NCBI GenBank assembly: GCA_913056425.1
Contig: CAJXLR010000129.1
Span: 1 to 5,746, forward strand
Length of the DNA stretch: 5,746 nucleotides
Source: an uncultured Bacteroidota bacterium
GTDB taxonomy: Bacteria > Bacteroidota > Bacteroidia > NS11-12g > UBA9320
Direction: 5' to 3'
The notes beneath the pieces were generated by a model that was given only the letters and a program-made list of their open reading frames with translations, made no database searches and was not told where the DNA came from. The number at the start of each line of letters is the position of its first letter. Positions within the stretch are counted from its first letter, which is position 1. Position numbers and translations under genes: made by a program. Below are positions 1 to 5,711 of this stretch, piece after piece.

Positions 1-366
1 GATATGAGTAAGCAATAAAATACCTGCACCAAAAAATACACTTAATATGAGGGCTATCGCGGTATCACTTTTTATCTTCGAGTTCTTGGTTATGTAGTCG
101 ACCAGGAAGGTGGAAATCCATCCTGTTACGGTTGCTCCTATAATCAGGTATGCCGGATTCTTTTGCTGACCCAAAATAAAAGCTAAAGCAATCCCGGGTA
201 GAACAGCATGAGAGATAACATCTCCAATGAGTGATCGCTTCCGCAAGAGCGTAAACGTACCAACGAGGCCTGAAATAGAGCACAAAATAAGACTGCCCCA
301 AAATACGACTCGTACATTTGGTTCTGTAAAACTGAAGAAGGACGCTATTTCACTGAAGAAATCCAC
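1..366 (-). CDS. Metal ABC transporter permease (ABC-3 / ZnuB-MntB family), C-terminus outside window
   Basis: This is the inner-membrane channel subunit of a zinc/manganese uptake transporter; 122 codons are visible before the window edge. After a short amphipathic N-terminus come hydrophobic spans at about residues 18-41, 52-66, 72-92 and 103-120. The stretch 'RSLIGDVISHAVLPGIALAF' (residues 44-63) is the family signature, and 'SKIKSDTAIALILSVFFGAG' (96-115) also matches the family pattern. The start is taken as the GTG at 364-366, which shares its first base with the TAG stop of the ATPase (TAGTG), implying translational coupling. The frame holds no ATG between an upstream stop and this GTG. 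Family members usually have around 270-290 residues and 7-9 spans, so more than half is missing. The family assignment is firm. The transported metal cannot be read from this fragment. Confidence 0.9.
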   Translation of the reverse strand, partial: MDFFSEIASFFSFTEPNVRVVFWGSLILCSISGLVGTFTLLRKRSLIGDVISHAVLPGIALAFILGQQKNPAYLIIGATVTGWISTFLVDYITKNSKIKSDTAIALILSVFFGAGILLLTHI

Positions 367-1136
367 TATTTGTGACGCATTGGGAAGTCTTTCTCTTTCA
401 GAACATTAGCAACTTTAGATAATGTTGTTAAAGTTCCACCATAGGTTTCAGTGAGGATTTTTTCATTGAAGATTTCTTCTGTTGGACCTTCTGCGACCAA
501 TCTTGTGTTTAGCAAAACCATATGCTCAAAGTAGTCCTGCGCTGTGTGAAGGTCATGATGCACAACCAGTAGGGTTTTTCCTTGGTCTCGCATGTTCTTG
601 AGTAGTGTGATGATTGCTTGTTCCGTTGCTGCATCAACTCCTACAAAAGGTTCATCCATTAGGTATATATCGGCATCTTGTGCTAGAGCTCGAGCTAGAA
701 ACACACGCTGTTGCTGTCCGCCGCTTAGCTGTGAGATCTGACGATTTTGAAATGCCGACATGTTGACCATTTCCAAACTTTCATCAATGCGTTTTTTGTC
801 GTCCGAAGACAGCTTCTTAAACATTCCACGTTTGGCATAACGCCCCATAGCTACTACATCATACACACTAGCTGGGAAGTCCCAGTCGACGGACAAGCGT
901 TGTGGTACATATGAGACCTTGTCGCGTACATCGTCGAGCGGTTTGTCCATGAGTTTTACATACCCCATATTCGGTTCAACGATATCCATAATGGCCTTGA
1001 GTAACGTTGATTTCCCTGAACCATTTGGTCCCATTATACCGATAATCTTTCCGGCGGGCAACGTGAAATCAATGTTCCATATCGCTGGTTTTTTGTCGTA
1101 AATGACAGTTAGATTGTGCGTTTCTACGGAGTTCAT
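366..1136 (-). CDS. Metal ABC transporter ATP-binding protein (ZnuC/MntA-type)
   Basis: This cytoplasmic ATPase of 256 residues drives metal import through the adjoining permease. All nucleotide-binding motifs look intact: Walker A GPNGSGKST (residues 36-44), Q-loop Gln79, ABC signature LSGGQ (137-141), Walker B IYLMDEP (157-163) with catalytic Glu162, and the switch His194 in 'VVHHDL'. The segment 'DWDFPASVYDVVAMGRY' (84-100) is typical of the manganese/zinc branch (MntA, SitB, TroB) and sets it apart from iron-siderophore or amino-acid ATPases. The length is normal for the branch. Its ATG overlaps the TGA stop of the lipoprotein gene as ATGA (1133-1136), and its own stop overlaps the permease start, so all three genes probably share one mRNA. 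The subfamily is certain. Zinc versus manganese is not resolved. Confidence 0.95.
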   Translation of the reverse strand: MNSVETHNLTVIYDKKPAIWNIDFTLPAGKIIGIMGPNGSGKSTLLKAIMDIVEPNMGYVKLMDKPLDDVRDKVSYVPQRLSVDWDFPASVYDVVAMGRYAKRGMFKKLSSDDKKRIDESLEMVNMSAFQNRQISQLSGGQQQRVFLARALAQDADIYLMDEPFVGVDAATEQAIITLLKNMRDQGKTLLVVHHDLHTAQDYFEHMVLLNTRLVAEGPTEEIFNEKILTETYGGTLTTLSKVANVLKEKDFPMRHK

Positions 1137-2053
1137 TTTGCAAGTGCTTTAACCACGGTTTCCATATTATATTGGAGCATGCCTGCATACGTGCCTTCAG
1201 GTGTTCGTTCAGCTCCAAGTGCATCTGAGAAAAGCTCACCTCCAATTTCAACAGTGTGCCCTTTCACGTTACATCCGTCGATGACAGATCGTAATGCCTT
1301 TTGTGGTACAGAATTTTCGACAAATACGGCAGCTACTTTTCGGTCAATAATGTAATTCACCATGTTCGTTACATCCTTCAATCCTGACTCCGAAAGTGTG
1401 GAGATTCCTTGCAATCCCTTTACCTCGAATCCATAATGGTTGCCAAAGTACACAAATGCATCGTGAGAGGTTATAATCACCCGCTTGTCTTGCTCCAGAC
1501 TTTGTGCTAACTCTATACACAATGAATCAATCGAATCTAACGCTGCAATGTAGTCTGTTGTGTTTTTATCAATGGCTTCTTTTAGGTTAGGGTATTTTGA
1601 GCCTAGCTCCTCGGCTACATACATGATTCCTTGCTTCCAGATTGTTGGGTCGAACCATATGTGAGGATCGTAAACATCGGCATCAGCATTTATGGCCCTC
1701 AGGTCTGTGGGTTTAACTCCTTCAGAAAATGCAAGCACAGTCTTTTTTTTTGCCAACCGTTCCAGCACGTCAGACATTTTTCCTTCTAAATGCAGGCCAC
1801 TGTATACAATTACATCAGCAGTTGTAAACTTTTCGATGTCTTTATGAGATGCTTTGTACAGGTGTGGATCTACACCAGGCCCCATAATGGATTGAATTTC
1901 AGCAGTTTCTCCGCAGATATTTGTTAGTACGTCGGCAATGATACTCGTTGTGGCAACAACTACTGGTTTGTCTGAGGTTTGCTGAGATGAAGACGAGCAG
2001 CTCGATATCCCAAAAGCGATGATGAAGAGGAAGACTAAGTGGCGGAACTTCAT
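1133..2053 (-). CDS. Metal-binding lipoprotein of the ABC transporter (TroA/ZnuA/MntC family)
   Basis: This is the extracytoplasmic solute-binding subunit (306 residues) that captures Zn2+ or Mn2+ and delivers it to the permease. The N-terminus 'MKFRHLVFLFIIAFGISSC' is a lipoprotein signal peptide, with Cys19 as the lipidated residue followed by a Ser-rich tether. Likely metal ligands are His64 in 'DPHLY', His131 in 'DPHIWFDP', His197 in 'TSHDAFVYF' and Asp277 in 'ELFSDALG'. The stretch 'GFEVKGLQGIS' after the third His is also typical. The His-His-His-Asp set resembles TroA. PsaA-type manganese binders have Glu at the third site, and many ZnuA proteins have a His-rich loop, which is absent here. 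I chose the ATG at 2051-2053. A TTG two codons upstream would also open the frame, but it lies inside the putative -7 promoter box. This is the first gene of the operon. Family certain, metal uncertain. Confidence 0.94.
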   Translation of the reverse strand: MKFRHLVFLFIIAFGISSCSSSSQQTSDKPVVVATTSIIADVLTNICGETAEIQSIMGPGVDPHLYKASHKDIEKFTTADVIVYSGLHLEGKMSDVLERLAKKKTVLAFSEGVKPTDLRAINADADVYDPHIWFDPTIWKQGIMYVAEELGSKYPNLKEAIDKNTTDYIAALDSIDSLCIELAQSLEQDKRVIITSHDAFVYFGNHYGFEVKGLQGISTLSESGLKDVTNMVNYIIDRKVAAVFVENSVPQKALRSVIDGCNVKGHTVEIGGELFSDALGAERTPEGTYAGMLQYNMETVVKALAK

Positions 2054-2056
2054 ACG

Positions 2057-2064
2057 CAAAGATA
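2057..2064 (-). promoter_or_regulatory. Putative Bacteroidota -7 promoter box for the metal-transporter operon
   Basis: On the minus strand the sequence reads TATCTTTG, an exact match to the Bacteroidota primary-sigma -7 consensus TAnnTTTG. It ends only 3 nt before the ATG of the lipoprotein gene. No clear TTG -33 element is present 17-23 bp upstream; that position holds a T-rich run instead. If the box is used, transcription would start at or next to the ATG, giving a leaderless or nearly leaderless mRNA. No metal-regulator operator (Zur, MntR or Fur type) could be recognised around it. The sequence match is seen; the function is inferred. Confidence 0.5.
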
Positions 2065-2082
2065 GTGTTCTGCCGCTTCTGT

Positions 2083-2117
2083 AAAATAAAAACAGCCGAC
2101 TCGCGTCGGCTGTTTTA
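2083..2117 (-). terminator. Rho-independent terminator, possibly bidirectional
   Basis: A perfect 12-bp inverted repeat pairs AAAACAGCCGAC (2089-2100) with GTCGGCTGTTTT (2105-2116) around a TCGC loop. On the minus strand the stem runs into TTTTTATTTT, a good U-tract. On the plus strand it ends in only four Ts and then AGAT. It most likely ends transcription arriving from the DUF5995-like gene about 150 bp upstream and insulates the metal operon, whose promoter region begins within the T-tract. No plus-strand gene ends nearby, so the minus-strand role is preferred. Confidence 0.85.
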
Positions 2118-2267
2118 GATGTCGTAAAACCAATTAATCTTCGTCGTAAGAAAACTTATTGACTAAATAATAGATACAAGTTTAACGGTTACGTGTTACC
2201 ATTAGTTTACCTACTTTGTCACATGAGTGTCACGAAACAATCATTTTTGATGTTTCAATAGGGGTGT
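2118..2267. other. Gene-free 3' region between the DUF5995-like gene and the terminator
   Basis: These 150 bp separate the stop of the minus-strand gene from the terminator. I see no tRNA-like cloverleaf and no open frame above about 16 codons. The region holds an imperfect hairpin (TGACAC, TCAT loop, GTGACA; minus strand, around 2217-2232) and four GTT(T)AC-like units on the plus strand between 2180 and 2210. It may simply be the 3' untranslated region of the upstream mRNA. A small RNA ending at the terminator cannot be excluded from sequence alone. Confidence 0.4.
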
Positions 2268-3386
2268 CTACATGCTCAAGTTCGATGTCTTCAGTAGGGT
2301 AATTCTAATCCGTTCGGGATAAATCCAGTTAAGCAGTTTAGCCGCACGTTGAGTGTACCTGCAGGCAAGTTCGTCAATTTGTTCTTCTGGAGTTGAACGT
2401 GCGTTTTTAAGCGACAATCTACGGGATTGGTAGAATAGAATACGGATTGTAGCCATATCCAATTGATTTACAAATCGCTCCGTTTGAACGCGTGCAAACT
2501 TCCCATATCCATGCTCAATTCGAGCAAAAAGGTTTGGCGTCTGAGCCATCAGAATACCATTGAATTCCTTTAGGAGATTGTAGTTTTCACTTCGTTTTTT
2601 AGGTAAGCCAATACGACGAAGAGCCATCGGAAGGTCGTATACAACGTGAGCGATAAAGGTTGTAGCAATTACCTCAACAACATGCCTCCGATCAATAAAT
2701 GGGTCTGTCTCAGCAAGCTGACAGACGTCAAACGCGTGACGCCATACTTCAGGGACTTCGTCGAGGTTGTATAAATGGTAATTGTTCCAAGCATTAAAAT
2801 AGCGATTGGCGAAGGCCACAACCATTGTCTCCAGAAAAGCCGATTGTTCAGGATGTCCTTCATCTCTTAGCTCTTTTGCTCTTAATTGCGCTCGCGTCGA
2901 TGTCACTATATACGAACCCGCGAAAAGACCTTTCAAATTTTCTTTGGTAGCGAACTGACTTTCTTGTCGTTCAAGCTGGGCGATAACAGATTCAAAACTT
3001 GTAGCTGTTGTGAAAAGAAAATCTCCGTAGGAGTGATTTCGAGTAAATCGGACTTCACCGTCGCTTGCAACTATACCAGCAGTGTGGTATGGAATTTCGT
3101 GTACTCTAACCGCATCCCGGTAGTGTTTTAGCTTTTTGAATGACTTGGATGTAATCGTATGAAACGAGAACTGATTTTCAGTCAGCTCCATAATGGCAAA
3201 AGGACAGTCTTCCTCCATCGCCCAAATGGACGCAAACCGAATGACCTGTTCTTTGTCTTGGAAGTCGGTGTAGTAACATGCTGTATCAGCAAATAAACTA
3301 TCTCCTTCAAGCAACCCAACATAATGTTGAGCAACACTCGCTAGAGGAGTTAAGATAACTAGGATTGTAAGTGCTAAACGAGACAC
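2268..3386 (-). CDS. Secreted DUF5995-like protein of unknown function
   Basis: This is a 372-residue exported protein. A signal peptide covers about residues 1-20 (hydrophobic core 'LALTILVILTPLASVAQ', cleavage near Ala-Gln, no lipobox Cys). Residues 21-160 match nothing I recognise. Residues 185-295 fit my recollection of the DUF5995 pattern: 'FANRYFNAW' (192-200), 'VPEVWRHAFD' (211-220), 'DRRHVVEVI' (232-240), 'AHVVYDLPMAL' (246-256, with His247 and Asp251) and 'FNGILM' (275-280). The His and Asp of the 'AHxxYDLP' block could be functional residues, but no activity is known to me. The C-terminal 75 residues are rich in Arg and helical in character. The start is the GTG at 3384-3386: an in-frame TAA lies 12 nt upstream and no ATG is available near the signal peptide. 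It is divergent from the next gene and followed by the terminator at 2083-2117. The DUF assignment is from memory. Confidence 0.8.
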   Translation of the reverse strand: MSRLALTILVILTPLASVAQHYVGLLEGDSLFADTACYYTDFQDKEQVIRFASIWAMEEDCPFAIMELTENQFSFHTITSKSFKKLKHYRDAVRVHEIPYHTAGIVASDGEVRFTRNHSYGDFLFTTATSFESVIAQLERQESQFATKENLKGLFAGSYIVTSTRAQLRAKELRDEGHPEQSAFLETMVVAFANRYFNAWNNYHLYNLDEVPEVWRHAFDVCQLAETDPFIDRRHVVEVIATTFIAHVVYDLPMALRRIGLPKKRSENYNLLKEFNGILMAQTPNLFARIEHGYGKFARVQTERFVNQLDMATIRILFYQSRRLSLKNARSTPEEQIDELACRYTQRAAKLLNWIYPERIRITLLKTSNLSM

Positions 3387-3390
3387 TGTG

Positions 3391-3398
3391 CGAAGTTA
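3391..3398 (-). promoter_or_regulatory. Possible -7 promoter box for the DUF5995-like gene
   Basis: The minus strand reads TAACTTCG, one mismatch from TAnnTTTG, ending 4 nt before the GTG start codon. No good TTG -33 element stands at the expected distance; one TTG lies too close, 7 bp upstream. The arrangement mirrors that in front of the metal-operon lipoprotein gene and would again predict a leaderless or very short-leader mRNA. One mismatch in a short degenerate motif is weak support on its own. Confidence 0.25.
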
Positions 3399-3463
3399 TG
3401 GCTTCCAATTGTTGATGCTTAGTTGAACGGAATAAAAGTCTAATAATGACGTTATTTGAACAA

Positions 3464-4033
3464 ATGAATCAAACGGTTCGATATCTCTTTTTTTGGATGC
3501 TGATTTGCATTGGTGCGATAAGCAGTGCTCAGTCGTATTCTACTCAACGAGAAGATTCGACAAACGTTGAGTATGTACAGATCGATTCCATTGCCTTGCG
3601 ATATGGTGTCGATTTAATCGATACTTTGCCGGAACTGGTCGACTCGATTTTTAATGCGTTAAAAACTAAGAAGTTTGATAAGTTGCTGCCCTACACTCCA
3701 ACGGCAGAAATGTTGAAGGAACAAATGGATAGCATGGATCTGAAGCAATTACAGCGACTTGCTACTGTGAAACAGCAGTACTTAGAGCACAATCTCAGGA
3801 AGCAACACATACGGATGTTGAAAGATGCGAAAGTGATGCGTTTCAATTTCCGAAGAATGGAGTTAATCAAACAACGAATTCGTATCAAAGAACATGAAAC
3901 AGGAGTTCGATACGGTGAAATCACTTATCTCTGCCAAAGCGGCAAGCATAAAGCCTACGTTGCCTTTCTGGCAATTGAAGTGGTAGACAGATGGTTTATT
4001 GGAGATGAGTTAAGAATCGTGCCTTTAGATTGA
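3464..4033 (+). CDS. Hypothetical exported protein, 189 residues
   Basis: I do not recognise a named family. From Met at 3464 the protein begins 'MNQTVRYLFFWMLICIGAISSAQS', a signal peptide with cleavage near the Ala-Gln. The mature part continues with a short acidic stretch, a predicted helix ('IDTLPELVDSIFNALKTKKFDKLLPYTPT', about residues 52-80), a long charged helical segment rich in Lys, Arg, Gln and Met (about 82-146), and a C-terminal beta-type section. That section ends 'AYVAFLAIEVVDRWFIGDELRIVPLD', and similar 'W(F/Y)IGDELR' endings recur in Bacteroidota exported proteins as I recall them. An in-frame ATG at 3446 would add six residues (MTLFEQ), put a Glu in the signal-peptide n-region and make export less likely, so I prefer 3464. 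It is divergent from the DUF5995-like gene and overlaps the convergent gene's 3' end by 9 bp. Coding status is well supported; the function is unknown. Confidence 0.75.
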   Translation: MNQTVRYLFFWMLICIGAISSAQSYSTQREDSTNVEYVQIDSIALRYGVDLIDTLPELVDSIFNALKTKKFDKLLPYTPTAEMLKEQMDSMDLKQLQRLATVKQQYLEHNLRKQHIRMLKDAKVMRFNFRRMELIKQRIRIKEHETGVRYGEITYLCQSGKHKAYVAFLAIEVVDRWFIGDELRIVPLD

Positions 4034-4255
4034 TCGTTTTTTCTCAAAGAAGAAATACTGGCCATCCTTCTTCAAAATGATATAGTCACCATTCTGATAA
4101 ATCTCTGTATCGGTTGGAACAATGGGTGTGTCTATTGTCTCGATTTGGTTTGAGTCTACACTTGCAGATTTCATCACTTTGGCTAGAGAGAAATACTGAA
4201 GCAGGGCAAGAGAACTAAATAATATCAGGGCAACGAATATTACTTTCTTTTTCAT
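4025..4255 (-). CDS. Small single-span membrane protein of unknown function, 76 residues
   Basis: The protein starts 'MKKKVIFVALILFSSLALLQYF', a Lys-rich n-region followed by one hydrophobic span (about residues 5-24) without a lipobox Cys. This looks like an uncleaved anchor or a signal peptide. About 25 polar residues with several Thr, Asp and Pro follow, and then 'NGDYIILKKDGQYFFFEKK' (55-73), which reads as a beta-hairpin. I do not recognise a family. The start is an ATG with no Shine-Dalgarno sequence, as elsewhere in the window. Its 3' end overlaps the convergent neighbour by 9 bp (4025-4033), so the two mRNAs must overlap at least there. A real gene is likely given the clean anchor, compositional logic and available promoter region, but its small size keeps confidence moderate. 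Confidence 0.65.
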   Translation of the reverse strand: MKKKVIFVALILFSSLALLQYFSLAKVMKSASVDSNQIETIDTPIVPTDTEIYQNGDYIILKKDGQYFFFEKKRSI

Positions 4256-4271
4256 GTTTGATTGTACTACG

Positions 4272-4311
4272 GTTGGTTAACGAACAAATATCTAACAATG
4301 TTGTAACCTTG
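4272..4311. promoter_or_regulatory. Divergent promoter region between the small membrane protein and the Mur ligase
   Basis: On the plus strand TAACCTTG (4304-4311) is one mismatch from the TAnnTTTG -7 consensus and would give a leader of about 20 nt to the ATG at 4335. On the minus strand GATATTTG (4285-4292) is also one mismatch away and would give a leader of about 25 nt to the ATG at 4255. Neither has a TTG at the ideal -33 distance. A 14-bp imperfect palindrome, GTTGGTTAACGAAC (4272-4285), borders the minus-strand box and could be an operator. These are motif matches only. Confidence 0.3.
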
Positions 4312-4334
4312 TGGTTCACACAAATGTCAGAATC

Positions 4335-5675
4335 ATGCGAGTACATCTCATTTCAATAGGAGGAGCGGTAATGCACAATATGGCACTTGCGCTACAAGCG
4401 AATGGACATGTGGTTAGCGGGAGTGACGATGATGTCTTTGATCCGTCCAAGAGCCGACTGGAGGAAGCTGGTTTGTTGCCTGAGAAGATGGGGTGGGATG
4501 CCAATCGTATAACATCAGATTTGGATGTTGTAATTCTGGGGATGCATGCCCGACCGGATAATCCTGAATTACTTCGTGCTCAAGAACTTGGACTATCTAT
4601 TCAGTCGTTTCCTGAGTTTGTAGCCAACCATTGGAAGAATGTCACTCGGTTGGTGGTGGCTGGTAGTCATGGTAAGACTACGACAACGGCAATGATCATG
4701 CACGTGCTTATGCACTATAATCGGAAGTTCGACTACTTAGTTGGCTCAAAGTTGGATGGTTTTGAGCGGATGGTGCAGTTGTCTGATGCACCTCTTGCGA
4801 TAATCGAAGGAGATGAATACCTGAGCAGCCCGATAGACCGACGGTCGAAATTTCACTGGTACAACCCGCATATTGCTATCATAACCGGAATAGCGTGGGA
4901 CCACGTAAATGTGTTTCCAACCTACCCGGAGTACTTGAAAACATTCAGCGATTTTATAAGTGACATGACACAGGAAGCGCATTTGATACCATTTTCCGGA
5001 GACCAAGACTTAAACGACATGGTACACCGCCATGCCGGGCACCTCACTGTCCATAGTTACAATGGTTTAGAAGTGTCAATAAACGAAGGAGTATCAACTA
5101 TTCACCACGGTGGCAAGTCATACTCAATGGAGATTTTTGGTGATCACAACTTTCAGAATATGGAAGCTGCCATTTTAGCATTGGAGCAAGTTGGTATTTC
5201 TGCAGATGAAAGTTTGAAGGCACTTTCTTCTTTCAGCGGAACCGCTCGAAGGTTGGAGAAGGTCTACGATGAGAACGACATTAAATTTTTCCGAGATTTT
5301 GCACACTCACCCAGCAAAGTAAAAGCGACAGTTGACGCGGTGTCCAAAACATTTGCAGATAAGAAAGTGATTGCAGTTTTTGAACTCCATACGTTTTCGA
5401 GTTTATCAGAACATTTTTTACCCCACTATAAAAATTCGATGAATGCAGCTGACATCGCATACGTGTACTACAATGCGCATGTATTTGAATGGAGGAAGAT
5501 GGAAGAGATTTCGCCGGATACAATTCAAGAAAGCTTTGGCGATGTAGTTGTTGAAAACAACAACGATAATTTATGGGAGCAACTGAAGCAGCAGGTTGAA
5601 CCTGGATCTGTTTTGTTACTGATGAGCTCAGGGAATTTTGGCAACAAGAAATGGGAAGAGCTAGTTAACGAATGA
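4335..5675 (+). CDS. mpl: Mpl-type Mur ligase (UDP-MurNAc:L-Ala-gamma-D-Glu-meso-DAP ligase), peptidoglycan recycling
   Basis: This is a cytoplasmic ATP-dependent amide ligase of 446 residues. In characterised Mpl enzymes it joins recovered murein tripeptide to UDP-MurNAc. The domain order is as expected. An N-terminal UDP-binding Rossmann domain (residues 1-100) starts 'MRVHLISIGGAVMHNMALALQANGHVVSGSD'. The central ATPase domain has the P-loop 'AGSHGKTTTT' (109-118), 'IEGDEY' (157-162), 'DRRSKF' (168-173), 'WDHVNVF' (188-194), 'GDHNFQNMEAA' (269-279) and 'SGTARRLE' (301-308). The C-terminal domain has 'DFAHSPSKVKATVDAV' (321-336) and ends 'MSSGNFGNKKW'. 'DEY...D(K/R)RSKF' and 'DFAH' favour Mpl over MurC, which is longer and carries different signatures. 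The length is close to that of the E. coli enzyme. I start at the ATG 4335-4337 because family proteins begin at this MRxH; a GTG at 4311 would add eight residues and overlap the promoter box. Substrate specificity is inferred from the family. Confidence 0.9.
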   Translation: MRVHLISIGGAVMHNMALALQANGHVVSGSDDDVFDPSKSRLEEAGLLPEKMGWDANRITSDLDVVILGMHARPDNPELLRAQELGLSIQSFPEFVANHWKNVTRLVVAGSHGKTTTTAMIMHVLMHYNRKFDYLVGSKLDGFERMVQLSDAPLAIIEGDEYLSSPIDRRSKFHWYNPHIAIITGIAWDHVNVFPTYPEYLKTFSDFISDMTQEAHLIPFSGDQDLNDMVHRHAGHLTVHSYNGLEVSINEGVSTIHHGGKSYSMEIFGDHNFQNMEAAILALEQVGISADESLKALSSFSGTARRLEKVYDENDIKFFRDFAHSPSKVKATVDAVSKTFADKKVIAVFELHTFSSLSEHFLPHYKNSMNAADIAYVYYNAHVFEWRKMEEISPDTIQESFGDVVVENNNDNLWEQLKQQVEPGSVLLLMSSGNFGNKKWEELVNE

Positions 5676-5682
5676 TTCAATG

Positions 5683-5711
5683 AAACACTGATTTAATGAG
5701 TCAGTATTTTT
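5683..5711 (+). terminator. Possible weak terminator after the Mur ligase
   Basis: ACTGA (5687-5691) pairs with TCAGT (5701-5705) around a 9-nt loop. After one C-A mismatch, AAA (5683-5685) can pair with TTT (5707-5709), and the run ATTTTTAT follows. The stem is short and AT-rich, so termination may be poor. The hairpin also overlaps the possible start codon at 5696, which makes the two readings partly exclusive. Confidence 0.3.

Noticed and set aside
65..301. Minus-strand frame of 78 codons inside the permease gene
   Set aside because: It is a different frame of the permease, whose own frame gives a clean ABC-3 family protein with the expected signature motif.
2054..2059. TTG start two codons upstream for the metal-binding lipoprotein
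   Set aside because: The TTG is the end of the TATCTTTG promoter-like box, and the ATG at 2053 gives a complete lipoprotein signal peptide without it.
2068..2081. Direct repeat TTCTG-N4-TTCTG upstream of the metal operon as a metal-regulator operator
   Set aside because: It is too short, is not palindromic and matches no Zur, Fur or MntR box that I know.
2118..2175. Short minus-strand reading ending 'VNKFSYDED' followed by TAA
   Set aside because: Only about 16 codons lie between stops and there is no start codon. It could be a gene remnant, but nothing supports that.
4034..4060. T-run after the plus-strand stop as a terminator
   Set aside because: Six Ts (4037-4042) follow the stop, but no GC-containing hairpin precedes them, and the bases encode the C-terminus of the convergent small protein.
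4746..5006. Minus-strand frame of 86 codons inside the Mur ligase
   Set aside because: It lies fully antisense to conserved Mur-ligase motifs and has no recognisable features; the same holds for the other antisense frames in this gene.
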